From assembly GCA_950022655.1 (NCBI GenBank), contig OX465584.1, positions 57,215,789-57,279,788 on the forward strand: a stretch of DNA of 64,000 nucleotides, given 5' to 3'. Made by a program: the position numbers and the translations under genes. The notes under the pieces were generated by a model. That model was not told where the DNA came from. It ran no database searches and saw nothing but the letters and a program-made list of their open reading frames with translations. The DNA is from Alentia gelatinosa (taxonomy: Eukaryota > Annelida > Polychaeta > Phyllodocida > Polynoidae). Positions 11,395-22,559 of the stretch are shown piece after piece; within the stretch, counting starts at the first letter, position 1; the number at the start of each line of letters is the position of its first letter.

Positions 11395-11876
11395 CTTTAT
11401 TATCCACCTAATACAAAGCGTCCATAGAAAACACATGGGCAGCGTGTATCTACATACCCGTAGCATACAGATATATCCACCTAATACAAAGTGTCCATAG
11501 AAAACACATGGGCAGCGTGTATCTACATACCCGTAGCATACAGATGTATCCACCTAATACAAAGTGTCCATAGAAAACACATGGGCAGCGTGTATCTACA
11601 TACCCAGAGCATACAGATCTGTTGTATGCTCCGGGGAGCGCATACGGAAAAATAATGCATTCGGAAAAATAGTGCGTACATAAAATGAACTAATATCAGT
11701 ATGCCACTTGTCAGGAAGAGGTGGATAATAAATACAATATAGACCGGTTTCAGATAAAGCAGTTGTATGCTCCTCGGAGTTGCCTCTGCGCAATATCCTC
11801 GCATACGCTCGGGTATTACTACGTGTCAACTCCTCGGAGCATACGCCTGCTTGTATCTGGAACCAGTCAGTATTGT
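11395..11876 (+). repeat. Composite element with 3 x 73-bp units
   Basis: Same plan as 4475-4810: TTTATTATCCACCTAATAC at about 11396, GAGGTGGATAATAAA at about 11718, then a hairpin with GTTGTATGCTCCTCGGAGTT and AACTCCTCGGAGCATACG. The first internal unit (TATCCACCTAATACAAAG to CATACAGA) is tandemly tripled, starting at 11401, 11474 and 11547. Confidence 0.8.
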
Positions 11877-11935
11877 GTATGTATCCTATATTTAGGTTTC
11901 AATACTCACTGTGTCTTGTACATCAAGATTCCACT

Positions 11936-12056
11936 CCAGTAAAACCCCCCTTCTGGGACACTCCGCTTAAGAGGACACTTCGCTATAGGCGACAATTTGC
12001 TCGGAAGGGACATTTTTCCCTCTATTAAGATTTTATTTTAAACCCGCTTAAGGGGA
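11936..12056. repeat. CAGTAAAACCCC foldback MITE, partial
   Basis: CCAGTAAAACCCCCCTTCTG, GGGACACTCCGCTTAAGAGG and AACCCGCTTAAGGGGAC are family words. The closing end is missing. Confidence 0.55.
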
Positions 12057-12128
12057 CTGGTCTGTAAACGATCAGACACCAGGCAACAGCCTATGTAGGC
12101 TGATCTAGGCGTATGTGGACTCTGTGTG

Positions 12129-12310
12129 GTTATATCAGTGTCTCTATACCATAGTGTGTGCTACCTCTATACACAATGATAACATATCCATCAACAGACT
12201 GAAAACCCCGCTTAAGGGGGTTATATCAGTGTCTCTATACCATAGTGTGTGCTACCTCTATACACAATGATAACATATCCATCAACAGACTGAAAACCCC
12301 GCTTAAGGGG
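12129..12310 (+). repeat. 91-bp tandem duplication
   Basis: Starting at 12129 and 12220, two 91-bp units run GTTATATCAGTGTCTCTATA ... AACAGACTGAAAACCCCGCT; the second differs little from the first. A related single unit is at about 7200-7290. Confidence 0.8.
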
Positions 12311-12378
12311 ACACCCCGCGTAAAGGGACACTTTGCTCGGAACGGAGGGTATCCCCTCAAGCGGGGTTTTACTGTATA
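12290..12378. repeat. CAGTAAAACCCC foldback MITE
   Basis: CCCCGCTTAAGGGGACACCC and CCTCAAGCGGGGTTTTACTG form the arms, with TA directly after ACTG. Confidence 0.6.
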
Positions 12379-12518
12379 TATGTAAACACATGCAGTACCT
12401 CAAGCGATATTTCAGGGGGCTACCATACAGGTGATAACGTACAGTCACGGCCACTTGAACAATGTATGCATTTGCGATTCCAGTCCCGTTAAATAGCAGG
12501 ACATGGCTACTTTATAGT

Positions 12519-12851
12519 TGTAATGTTAGCTCAGTGGTAAAGAGCACTGGACTTGTAATATCAAGGTTGTTAGACTTTGTTGATTCGGGTCCCACTGCAG
12601 CCACTTTTCTCCTTCACCCCCAGCAGTGGTAGATTTACTGCTATACCAAAGGCCATTCCTTCTCATACCATGTCTATGTGGTGTGGGAAGTAAAAGAACT
12701 CTCACCTCGGTAAATGTGTAGGGGTGAGGTTTCCACCTAAATTCATTTCATAGATTCGATCACCACCCTTGTGGTGTAAAAGAACCTTGAGAAAGTCTGG
12801 TGAGAACCGGCAATGGTTAACTGTACGTTAAATCAAACCAACCAACCAAAT
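12519..12851 (+). repeat. tRNA-derived SINE (S1), near full length
   Basis: Best-preserved copy. A-box GTTAGCTCAGTGGTAAAGAG, B-box-like GATTCGGGTCCCACTGC, body TCACCCCCAGCAGTGGTAGA and GATTCGATCACCACCCTTG, tail GAGAAAGTCTGG ... GTACGTTAAATCAAACC then CCAA repeats. About 330 bp. It would be transcribed by RNA polymerase III and mobilised by a LINE; no partner LINE tail match was established. Confidence 0.8.
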
Positions 12852-13204
12852 CCTCCTTGAAAGAATTGCTACTTAGTTGTGATATTCCTCCGAGGACAAA
12901 AACAAGTTGTAATTAATCTTAAAAAGCTCATCATTATGCCCATGTCAACGTCACCGCAGAAAGTCATTGACGTCAAATAGTTTTTCTTTGATCTTTTATT
13001 TTTTACCCGTGTCTTTTTTTTCATGTCTTATTGCTGGGTTATTCAGTTCCGCAAGACGTGACAGGATATGGCAAGCCAGTTTGGTTCAGTGTCAATTGTA
13101 ATGACATTTATCTAAAGACCTGCTTAAGTTTTAGATTATGGGCATTACACTCTAGTGCGTGTGGGCTTCCCCTAACACCTGATATGCCCAGGTATCCCAG
13201 CGAG
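12852..13204. other. No recognised feature
   Basis: Nothing recognisable beyond short frames. Confidence 0.4.
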
Positions 13205-13472
13205 GAAGAGCACGGGACTTTGTTGATTCGGGTCCCACTGCAGCCACTTTTCTCCTTCACCCCCCAGCAGTGGTAGATTTACTGCTATATCAAAGGCCAA
13301 TCCTTCTCATACCATGTCTATGTGGAGTGGGAAGTAAAAGAACTCTCACCTCGGTAAATGTGTAGGGGTGGGATTTCTATCTACATTCATCTCATAGATT
13401 CGATCAAACCCAAAGTAAGTCTAATTGAACAAATTGGACGTTAAACTACCAAAACAAACAAACAAACAAATC
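13205..13472 (+). repeat. tRNA-derived SINE (S1), 5' truncated
   Basis: Begins inside the head (TTTGTTGATTCGGGTCCCAC) and continues through the body to TTGGACGTTAAACTACCAAA plus repeated CAAA. Confidence 0.75.
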
Positions 13473-14219
13473 CCAGCGAGGAGGGGTGGAGTAGGAGGAG
13501 AGGTATCCATAGGATGCAGGGACTGGGACCAGTCTAATCTATATATAGTATAGAGTTGTGACATACTTTCAGTTTAAGTTGGTATGTGTATCTGTACAAT
13601 GTACCTAGAAGTGGTGAAGAACTCTAGACTAGTGTTTGTGTTAAGTGACTAAGTCCAAACTCAATTATATCAAAAATGGATAATTATTTGTCTGGCCAAC
13701 ATTTTCATTTATTACAGAAATTGACCGGGATAGTAATGATTTTTTTATATAACAGAATTGAATTTTATACAGGGTGTCCGCTTACACAGGGTTGATGGTC
13801 AGGCTATGTTTGTTTGTTTTTAGTTTTTTTCATCCAATCACAAGAATACAAAAATACGTATCATATTCGCCCATTAGCATTCTTTCATATGATAGTCATA
13901 AAGACTATTAATATGAGAGAATAAAGAGATTTAAAAGAGTTCTTCTTACTAGAGGGGTCGTTCTCCCGCCTAAAGAAATCTTCAGATAGTTATCTACTTA
14001 ATCCTCTCATGGTAGGGTAAACATAGACTCAAGTCATCTCTATTCATAGCCAGATGACAATCTTTACAGCTTTGAGGTATGTCTTCACAAATAAATGTCT
14101 TCAGTTGAGGCTGACGCACAAAAATACAGTTAATCTGTAAATTATTGTAATTTTTATTTCATTGATAACAGATTTTCTCAAATTTTGGCTTTTAGCACTT
14201 ATTGACACAGAAATTATAC

Positions 14220-14255
<36 letters not shown>

Positions 14256-14376
14256 TCATCCAAAGTAAACCATACAAAACCTTTAAAATTCCATAGTTAA
14301 CATTAAGGTACTTCAGATGTATATTTTCTTTTCTCATTCTGTATATCTATTTCTGTCATGTGTTAGATCAATTTTT
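13473..14376. other. Unclassified; T29 tract
   Basis: No gene seen. A run of 29 T lies at 14223-14251 and might be an old poly(A) tail on the minus strand. Confidence 0.4.
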
Positions 14377-14666
14377 AGGGATGTCAGTTTTCCTTGTTTC
14401 CGCGGAATTCCTTGTTTTCAGTTTTGGAATAAGATATCCTTTTTTCTTGTGTAAAATGAACATAACAATTAAAAGATACTACAAATCAACCATGATTCGT
14501 AAATTCCCCAATTAACCTGCCTCCAGAACCATGTTCCGTAGTGATAATGTTATTTGTATCTACTATATTTCAGGTCTTTTTGGTGTAAATATAGATCTGA
14601 TGTCTAACCCTGTATTGCAAGGGAAATATTTGCTTGTCTTTTTTCTGACCCCAACTGACATCCCTG
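14377..14666 (+). repeat. CAGGGATG-ended MITE, second subfamily
   Basis: TAGGGATGTCAGTTTTCCTT, CCGCGGAATTCCTTGTTTTC, ending CTGACCCCAACTGACATCCC. GATCA occurs just before the start and directly after the end. Near-identical in plan to 17130-17423. Confidence 0.75.
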
Positions 14667-15032
14667 GATCATATGTAAGCATACAATGACAAGAAAAAGG
14701 AATTCTTGATTGCTCAAGATAAAGTTTTTGATGTTAAGAAGTGCGATTTTAACTCCTAGCCCTGACTGTATGGGTCATAAATCCGTGCTATTCACGTAGG
14801 TAGGTCATAATTCACCATCCTGTGCGCTGTACAAGTGATTCCATGTCCAATTACTAGGCTATAATCATATCAAGGGATTAATTACGTATGATAAAACTGA
14901 GATGGTTATTAGAGTTAGGAAATTGTGTCATTGTAATTAGATGTTACACCTCAATACGTGACCCTGTATGCGAGGTTACTCCACTATGTTTCAGTATGCA
15001 CATAGTGTATGGGGTTTGGGGGAATTTAACAA
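14667..15032. other. No recognised feature
   Basis: No gene or repeat recognised. Confidence 0.4.
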
Positions 15033-15189
15033 GTATTATACGGAAACTGGCATACTGTCATCGTACGTCAAAAATATGCGGTGAAATTATTGATCAGATA
15101 CATCCCGATGCCATAGGCAGAGGAATGTATCTTTTACCAAGTATTTTGATATCTGAATACAGTCAGCTCGTTTTTGTATTATTATATAC
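15033..15189. repeat. Hairpin element, GTCATCGTAC type, copy 3
   Basis: GTATTATACGGAAACTGGCA start, ATTGATCAGATACATCCC arm and GATGCCATAGGCAGAG apex. The right arm is shortened relative to the copy at 10802-10960. Confidence 0.65.
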
Positions 15190-15256
15190 CTAAAATGGCG
15201 AGATTTTACTTAGTCACATGATCACATACCCGTGTGGCGTACAGATTTAAATATCC

Positions 15257-15288
<32 letters not shown>

Positions 15289-15344
15289 TACATCTTTTAC
15301 ATCTACTGGTGAATGCACACTTTCAGGTTTTGGGTTTTCTAAAT

Positions 15345-15725
15345 TAATGTAATCTTAGAACCCCACTCACACGATCAACCGACCCTTTCCGGGTAGGTTT
15401 GTAACCACACACTGGAAATTATGGACTAAATACCAATCTGGATTAATCATCTTTTCATGTTATAAAAGTTTAAGATCCTTTGATCACCATGTTAACCTCT
15501 AAAAGCTTTCCCAAGATGCCTGAAGAGCCGATCCTGGCGAAACCTTGACCTAAAATACCCCCCCCCCCCCCCCCCCCTCAGAGAGTTTCTCTACTTTATC
15601 ACTCTTTTGATCATTTGATGATGTCACACCCACCAGTGTACTTAGTTACGGTGGTTAGGTACAGTTCTTAACTGTTATTCAATATAGCATCACGCTAGGG
15701 GACAGACTTAGCCTCGTCTCACATC
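15345..15725 (+). repeat. Dispersed repeat R, copy 2
   Basis: Same word order as 1-545. A C20 tract at 15558-15577 matches the C-rich site in copy 1. The segment GGTGGTTAGGTACAGTTCTT at about 15650 is uninterrupted here, whereas in the inverted copy at 22560-22970 it is split by a composite element. Confidence 0.65.
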
Positions 15726-15952
15726 CAGATTTAAATATTCCATAGGTTGAAGTGGTCAGTATACATGGTTGATTCAGGCATAGATATAATATCATTATAT
15801 ACCTATGCACTAACTCAGTGTAAATACACACTGCTGCTGGGGGTGTACTAATTACGCATATATTGTGTAGTATGCATATATTGTGTAGTATGCTGTGTAA
15901 CTTTGTACCCATATACAGATTGCGTGCTTTGAACCTTACTACAGCGTATATA

Positions 15953-16140
15953 TACAGTAAAACCCCTCTTCCGGGACACCCCGCTTAAGGGGACAATTTG
16001 CTCGGAACGGAAATTTTCCCCAGTATTAAGAGTTTATTTTAACCCCGCTTAAAGGGACACCCCGCTTAAGGGAGCACCCCGCTTTAGGGGACAGTTTTTC
16101 GGTACAGAAATGCTTAAAAACCCCGCTAAAGGGGACAGTT
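15953..16140. repeat. CAGTAAAACCCC foldback MITE
   Basis: TACAGTAAAACCCCTCTTCC start, then several CCCCGCTTAAGGGGACA words. The right end is not clean. Confidence 0.55.
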
Positions 16141-16468
16141 TGGAAGGACATCATATCAAAAACACAGAAAATCCAGGTTTATGGTGCCCGTTTGTACGGG
16201 ACAGACAGAACAATAGACTGAGCATTCCCGTGAGGGCCTGGGCGGCCAGAGTGTGTTTTTCTATAGTAGTAACCACATCTCTAGCGGCTCTGGGCGGGCC
16301 ACAGTGAGTGGATATTAGTACCAGTGATTTTCGCGCCTGCTGAAGGTGCCAGGTAAGAGGCCCGCTTACAGGTTAGCTGTGGGCGACTCAGGGAGGGCTG
16401 GGGGCTTTGAAGGTGCGGTATTCAGTGAGCCGTCGCGGCTCTGGGCGGCTCACGATGAGTCCTTTTAG
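16141..16468. other. No recognised feature
   Basis: Relatively GC-rich; two similar CTCTGGGCGG-C words about 180 bp apart. No gene recognised. Confidence 0.4.
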
Positions 16469-16736
16469 CAGAGATGTCAGTTTTCCATTTTTCCGTGGAA
16501 ATCCACTTTTTCATATCCAGTAGATGTGATTACTTTTCCCTATGTCAGACAAAAATGATAATAATTTAGCCTCATTTACGCCAATAAAACAATGGTTTTA
16601 AACTACCCACAGACCCTCAGTCTCATGCCATGGCCGACAAAGACATATTATCCAAGTTTTTCCAGTCTCTCTGAGGCAGAAAAATCCACATGAAAAATAT
16701 TTCCACTTTTTTCCCTGACCCCAACTGACATCCCTC
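16469..16736 (+). repeat. CAGGGATG-ended MITE
   Basis: CAGAGATGTCAGTTTTCCAT to CCCCAACTGACATCCCT. CTTTTAG lies at both edges (16462-16468 and 16736-16742), a 6-7 bp target duplication. The core GGCCGACAAAGACATATTAT is shared with the copy at 26273-26535. A G20 tract follows at 16775-16794. Confidence 0.8.
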
Positions 16737-16995
16737 TTTTAGGGCTGCTGATTTCTCTCAGAAGTTACTCGGGTGGGGGGGGGGGGGGGGGGGGCATTGA
16801 CCGGGGGTTTAAAAAGGAGCGAATTTCACAAAGAAGGCACATACACATTCAAGCTCTATTATCTATTTTTTATGTATATTTATATTCATTTATATTATAT
16901 AATTCATATTTATTTACTTAATTATGTGTTATTGATAAACATTTTAATCTAATAACCATCGTTTCCTTCATTTATGTAGGTATTCTCTATTGTAT

Positions 16996-17095
16996 AACCA
17001 TTGACAGACTGAAAACCCCGCTTAAGGGGACACCCCGCTTAAGGACACTTGGCCCGGAACGGAGGGTGTCCCCTTAAGAGGGGTTTTACTGTATA
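16996..17095. repeat. CAGTAAAACCCC foldback MITE
   Basis: CCCCGCTTAAGGGGACACCC and CCCTTAAGAGGGGTTTTACT with TA after ACTG. Confidence 0.6.
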
Positions 17096-17129
17096 TCCTT
17101 TTTCCTAGACCTCACTGGCATCTCTATAA

Positions 17130-17423
17130 TTCAGGGATGTCAGTTTTCCTTGTTTCCCCGGAATTCCGTGTTTTCATTTTTGGAATAAGATATCCTTTTT
17201 TCTTGTGTAAAATGAACATAACAATTAAAAAATACTCAAATCAACCATGACTCATAAATTCCCTAATTAACCTGCCTCCAGACCCATGTTCCGTAGTGGA
17301 AATGTTATTTGTATCTACTATATTTCAGGTCTTTTTGGTGTATATATAGATCTGATGTCAAACCCTGTATTGCCAGGGAAATATTTCCTTGTTTTTTTTT
17401 CTGACCCCAACTGACATCCCTGC
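17130..17423 (+). repeat. CAGGGATG-ended MITE, second subfamily
   Basis: ATTCAGGGATGTCAGTTTTC to CCCCAACTGACATCCCTG, flanked by CTATA on each side (5 bp). Shares CGGAATTCCGTGTTTTC and CTTTTTGGTGTA words with 14377-14666. Confidence 0.8.
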
Positions 17424-18088
17424 TATATAGTTTAAGATATGGAGTTATAGTGTTGAAAGCTGTACGTTGCAGGAGTACTAGAAACTTAGCTTATATCATT
17501 TCACCTTATTATATCACCAGCTCCTTAAGTCTCTCTTACCTGTGTATGTACACACACACACATGTATGTATAGTCCAAGTGTTTAGATAAGGCCACGCTA
17601 CGTTAACATTCCTTGTGTGTAGTATGAATTTGTAAGAAGGATAATGCATCGGTTCTATTGCTTTACTTTCAATATCAACTCGCTACTTACAAAACGCACT
17701 GGAACTCATTTACTTTACCAAACTGTGGAACAAACTTGGCAGTACCTGGGCCAAAGCTTAATACATAAATTGAAGTTCAGGAAATTATTGCTCCCACAGA
17801 TATATTTTCTAAATGCCAAACAAAATCTGTATGTTTCTACAGTAAAGGTAGTTAGGAAAAGCTTCGATGTTTTTTTGTCGAGTTGAGAAGGGCTAGAGAA
17901 GAGCAGGGTTTGCTGTCTTCCACTTTTCAGTTGATCAAGATTTTTTTATATTAATAAAGCAACCAACCTTACCCAATTATCCAAGAACCATTCACATGTC
18001 AGCATTAATTCCATAAATTCACATGGACTGTGGGTCATCGAGCCTTACGAAAGACCTCATCTGTTCAACCTAAACTTCAGCTCATAGG
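17424..18088. other. No recognised feature
   Basis: Contains a short CA repeat at about 17550. No gene recognised. Confidence 0.4.
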
Positions 18089-18097
18089 TTGAGAATG

Positions 18098-18587
18098 AAT
18101 GCTAGTCAACTCGTGCCTTAGTCAACTCGTACCTTAGTCAATTCGGGTTTTTCATCCTTTTTCTGGTCAACTCGTCCTTTTTCATTAAACATGTAGTAAT
18201 CCTGGACGTATATACATCAAAATGTTCAGAACACAAATAAAGCTTTTATTCATGCCTACTACTAAGTATTAAGAGAAAATGACCAGACTGTGGGCGAACT
18301 ATGTCTTAGTTCGAGGTCACCTGTGGCAGACATTCGCCCTGACGCCGGCCGCCTGGTGCCCGCTAGCGGCCGCCTTTATACAGCACAGATCAGTGCAAAT
18401 TTTGGATATATATATGTAGAGCCTACTAGAGGTGAGAATAATCCCTGAAATCCTGAAATTCCCTGATAACTGGCAACCCTGATAGGTGTAGGACAATTGG
18501 AAAACAAAAAGGACGAGTTGACTAGGGAAAAGGACGAGTTGACAAAAAAAGCACGAGTTGACTAAGGGACGAGTTGACCAGTCACCA
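18098..18587. mobile_element. Mutator-like non-autonomous transposon
   Basis: A 490-bp element flanked by the exact 9-bp direct repeat TTGAGAATG (18089-18097 and 18588-18596). The left end holds four copies of AGTCAACTCGT-like words (about 18102-18172). The right end holds four inverted copies, ACGAGTTGAC (about 18522-18577). A 9-bp target duplication with long or multimeric terminal repeats is typical of Mutator-like elements; this class call is inference because no transposase is present. Confidence 0.7.
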
Positions 18588-18596
18588 TTGAGAATG

Positions 18597-19512
18597 TGAG
18601 TAAATCCACTGTTAGCACTGAATATTTCCAGCCATATGATTGGTTAAAATGGTTTGCTGGTTCCCTGCCTCAGACTAGCACTAGAACCCTTGTCATCTGC
18701 GAGTCGGCTTAGCAGCTTTCAATCTTCTTTTACCTACCCCATCTGTCAACCCCGAACAGACAGACATGTCTCTTTAGATCTTTGGGAATTTTTAGACGAG
18801 GCAGACTGAATTTCTGCTGATTTTAAGTTGTGATTTGTGAGAGACATACCCACTCAGGTGGACCTAGCCGGGAAGCCTGGCCTATGTGCTCACTCACATC
18901 AGAGGCCAGGTAACGCCAGCCATTTCTTCCATTTTTCTATTGCATTGTGGGATTGCGCCAACTTGGCACTCTCCTAGCAGAGATCCTGTGCTCTACTTCC
19001 GTGAAAGATCTGCTGGGAGAGTGCCACCTTGGCAGACCTGGACTGTAGAGCCAAGAGAGCTGGCGTGACTGTCATTTCAAGGTCATTCTCTATTATTACG
19101 TAGGAAGGCGTTACCTGTCCCATATTTCATTTGGGCAGGGAGCAGTGTAAGGTGGACCATGCTTTGTTCCGTGCTGGGCGGTGTTCTACATTCTGGGACA
19201 AAGAGTCCCTGTGGTGGGTACTTGTAATATCAAAAGGGCCATATTACCTTTGTGATAAAGATTCATATGACAAGGCGAAGTTCACTACATGAAGTACACC
19301 TTTTTTTTACCTTTGTGATTAAGGAAACAACCATGGGATACAAATAAACATAAATACAATCAAAGCGGTGGGAATGGGCATTTGGTTAAACATAAACAAA
19401 AAATCTGGTCCCGTATATTATTTTTAAAGGTTTTTATCGGATAAGGTTCGCTACAATAATACATGAAATGGTGTGTGTTGTAGGTGGTCCCCTGGGCTGG
19501 ATAGACTAACTA
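18597..19512. other. No recognised feature
   Basis: Includes an imperfect inverted pair, AACTTGGCACTCTCCTAGCAG (18960) and GCTGGGAGAGTGCCACCTTG (19011), possibly an old foldback. No gene recognised. Confidence 0.4.
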
Positions 19513-19665
19513 CAGTAGAACCCCGTGTAAGTGGACACATCTTCGTTCCGGCCAAAATGTCCGCTTACGCTGGGTGGCCTCTTACGCGGGGTTAAAATAA
19601 ACATCTAATAGAGGGATCCGTTCCGAGCAAAGGTGTCCGTTAACGCGGGGCGGTGTTCTACTGTA
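19513..19665. repeat. CAGTAGAACCCC foldback MITE
   Basis: TACAGTAGAACCCCGTGTAA start and GGCGGTGTTCTACTGTA end, both TA-flanked. Internal GGGTTAAAATAAAC matches other copies. A G16 tract follows at 19692-19707. Confidence 0.7.
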
Positions 19666-20120
19666 TGGCACCTGGTGTTTCGGATGGCGTCGGGGGGGGG
19701 GGGGGGGAGATGGCCGCTTCAATAGCACACTGGCTATGTGCCATATTCAACACAGCACACAGTATACAACACATGTACACTGTCATGCACAGCATACGAC
19801 ACAACAAGTGAAGTACTTTTCTTTTCTTTCTTGTTGTTCTTGTTATATCAAATTTTTAGCTATCATGTTTGTATGATGATGTTTATAAAGATTTGCATAC
19901 ATAAGTCCTTTACACAAACAGTTGACCAAGGAAACCAGCCTTATAAAAGGGCTGAGGTCTAAACCCCTTTATGGAGAACTAGTGATAATGATGTACGAAA
20001 CACTCTAACTGATTGTAATTGATTGTCTCAATAAAGAAATTCTACACACACAAAAAACAACAACAAAAAAACACACTGCATACACACAGCATACAAGAAA
20101 ACACATGGTATACATACACC

Positions 20121-20462
20121 ATATTACCATGATTTGGATCTGCGTGGTCGTATTCTCAGAGTAGTTGACGCGTAGTAATACTCCGACCGATAGCGAGGTG
20201 TAATGCGTAGCGTCAACTACGAGGAGAAGACAACCACGCAGATCCAAATCATGGTTATATTGTATTTATTACCCACAACTTTTCAACTTTTCAACGTAGT
20301 TAAGAAGTTATGTTTACATCTTTTTACCGATGTTTGGGGACTACTTTCATCTCAAAAATCTGTATCCTCCTAGGAGGGTACGGAGCTCCGTATCCTACTC
20401 AGTAGCGATCTGTAATCTCCATAGGCTTAGTATGGAGACTCTGTATTAGGTGGGTAATAAAA
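20121..20462 (-). repeat. Composite hairpin/box-pair element
   Basis: Hairpin arms ATGATTTGGATCTGCGTGGT and CCACGCAGATCCAAATCAT, inner arms GTAGTTGACGC / GCGTCAACTAC, apex CCGATAGCGAGG. The box pair is TTTATTACCCAC (about 20266) and AGGTGGGTAATAAAA (about 20448), with core CCATAGGCTTAG. Confidence 0.75.
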
Positions 20463-20884
20463 CATTATACCCATCACAGTACACATCATTCAATACAGCA
20501 CACAGCAGACGAGGAGTTATTGATCATCTGGTGATTGATTAACTTGGCTACCACTTAATCAACATACGAACACTGAGGAGACGTTTTTTCAAAAAGAATA
20601 TTTTGTCCTGACAGGCCAAGATGTACGAGTAGTATAGCTCGTAGATACGGCGGAATGGGCTCATGATAGGCCGAGTAAATTAAATTATATATCGTTTTTT
20701 TTTTTGTTTTTTTTTTTTTAAATATTTTTATCGAATTTGATGACAGGGTCTCCTCAAGTTAACTAAGAAAGGAGGAGAATGAACATGTTGTGTATCGTGC
20801 ATTTTTAGCTTATTCTGGAATTCATGTTTTTATTCTTGAAGTTGGGCAAGTTTCTCGGTTTTTTTTGTGGGTTTTTTTGGCAAT

Positions 20885-21112
20885 TTTTAAGGGAATATTG
20901 TGTCAGACAATCACCGAATTCGGCTATATGGCCGTTCTTCCACTCGGGCCCTAGACCCCTACTCCTCATTCATATGGCGGGTGTTAAGCCGAATGGGCAG
21001 AGGGTACCATTTTTGTGTAAGTCTTTGGTATGACCCGGCCGGGGTTTGAACCCACAACCTCCCATGCTCGAGGCGAACACCCTGACCACTTGGCCACCGA
21101 GCTTGGTTCGCC
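20885..21112 (-). repeat. tRNA-derived SINE (S2), copy 1
   Basis: Read on the minus strand it begins with a tRNA-like head (GCCAAGTGGTCAGGGTGTTC, then a B-box GGTTCAAACCCCGGCCGGG), followed by CATACCAAAGACTTACACAA and GGGCCCGAGTGGAAGAACGG. Same order as 30021-30258. Confidence 0.8.
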
Positions 21113-21680
21113 CCTTTCCCCATCCAATTACCAATTCCATAAAAGAATAATAAGAAAAGAGCGCAAATTGGATATTAAACTGGGATCCAGTCTGCGAGGT
21201 AACTAATTAAATACCAGATTATCGGGATTTTAGTAGTTCTCAAGACACAACAGTGAAATCCTATTTTACCCCATCTCTAGCTGCAAGACCTGAAATAGAT
21301 AGAATAATGCAAAAGGCTATAACTCATAATTTGTATGTACTTACGAATGATGAGATCTGTAACATCTGCCACTCTACAATTATATTGCTTTTTCTTCCAT
21401 ACCACACCCACATGTGTGAACATTACATCACAATAGGTTGTGATACAGATTTGTTATATGGGACACCATATAGACGATTTGAAAGAAGCCTATTACAATG
21501 TGCCCACATATCAGCGTGCTGATGAGACCGGTGTACTGCCTGTGCTGCAACACTAAATCACCCCCGCGTCACCTGGGGTGATTTATTCACACACACATAC
21601 TCCATCCCCGACAAAAAATATTTTACGTCTTTTTTATTCTGGATCAGCGACTGGTTTCCATGTTCATCCAGCTTGTATCA

Positions 21681-21970
21681 TTTATTATCTCTGGTCCTTT
21701 TGCCCAGTAGACTTGAAATTGAGAACTCATACTCAATGCTTATGGAGTATTTAGAAATGAGTATTCAATGGGGGATTATGTCACAAATGTTAGCCAATTA
21801 GTCAATGTGAGGGGTGAGATAAATTCAGAAACCTATTCAGGTTTACGGTCAGAGCTTGATCCCATCTTGTTTGAATCGCTACATAATTCACATGGCTTCG
21901 CCTTGTGAATAACTGTGCTATTCAAACTAGATGAGATATGAGGTCTGACTGTAAACGTTCATAGGTTTCC
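21681..21970 (+). repeat. Composite box-pair/hairpin element
   Basis: The first box is degraded (TTTATTATCTCTGGT); the second is GAGGGGTGAGATAAATTCAG. Hairpin arms ATCCCATCTTGTTTGAATCG and ATTCAAACTAGATGAGAT surround TTCACATGGCTTCGCCTTGT. Ends GGTTTCCTCTATA, like 22617-22911. Confidence 0.75.
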
Positions 21971-22559
21971 TCTATAGTAACCTATTTCCAGTGACATGTT
22001 TAATGTTTAGTAATTGACGTTATATGAAAGGTACAATCTGATCAATTAGAAACACATTTGAAGCATAAATGATAACACCAAAATATGAATGTTTATAATA
22101 CAATGCATGTTGAGATGGGGTCCCTCAAGAGCTGTGTCTGTTGGACCTTAAATTCCTTAAAATTTTTTTTTTTGTTTTTTTTGTTTATTAAACACAAATC
22201 ATTACGAGGATTGTCTTCCTTTGTGCTTCGATCAATTGGTTACATAATTCATCCGTCTCCATATATTTCTACACATCAGTTAATCCACCCAGGGTGGGCT
22301 GTGTGAATCATTAGACTCAATAGTAAAGCATAACATATGCTCCTCCACCAATTATGAAAGTAGCTCAGCGATGGGTATGGGGATGAGATGGGATAAATGG
22401 ATGGATGGAAAAATAGACGTTGTCCACATAAGTTAGTCAACAATATAATTATGGGGTTTCCGAAGTGGTTGTAGGTTTCGGATCACAGTTAATTTTAGCC
22501 TGTACCTTTAAACCTAAATAACAGTTAAATATACACATAAATATGAATACTAGAAGTAA

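Noticed and set aside
11401..11619. Regular repeats as a possible CRISPR array
   Set aside because: The 73-bp units are directly adjacent without spacers and belong to a composite element in animal DNA.
12519..12600. tRNA gene candidate (A-box and B-box-like words)
   Set aside because: It continues into a repeated SINE body and tail, and no cloverleaf with a proper acceptor stem was seen; the same applies to 30021-30100 and 21020-21112.
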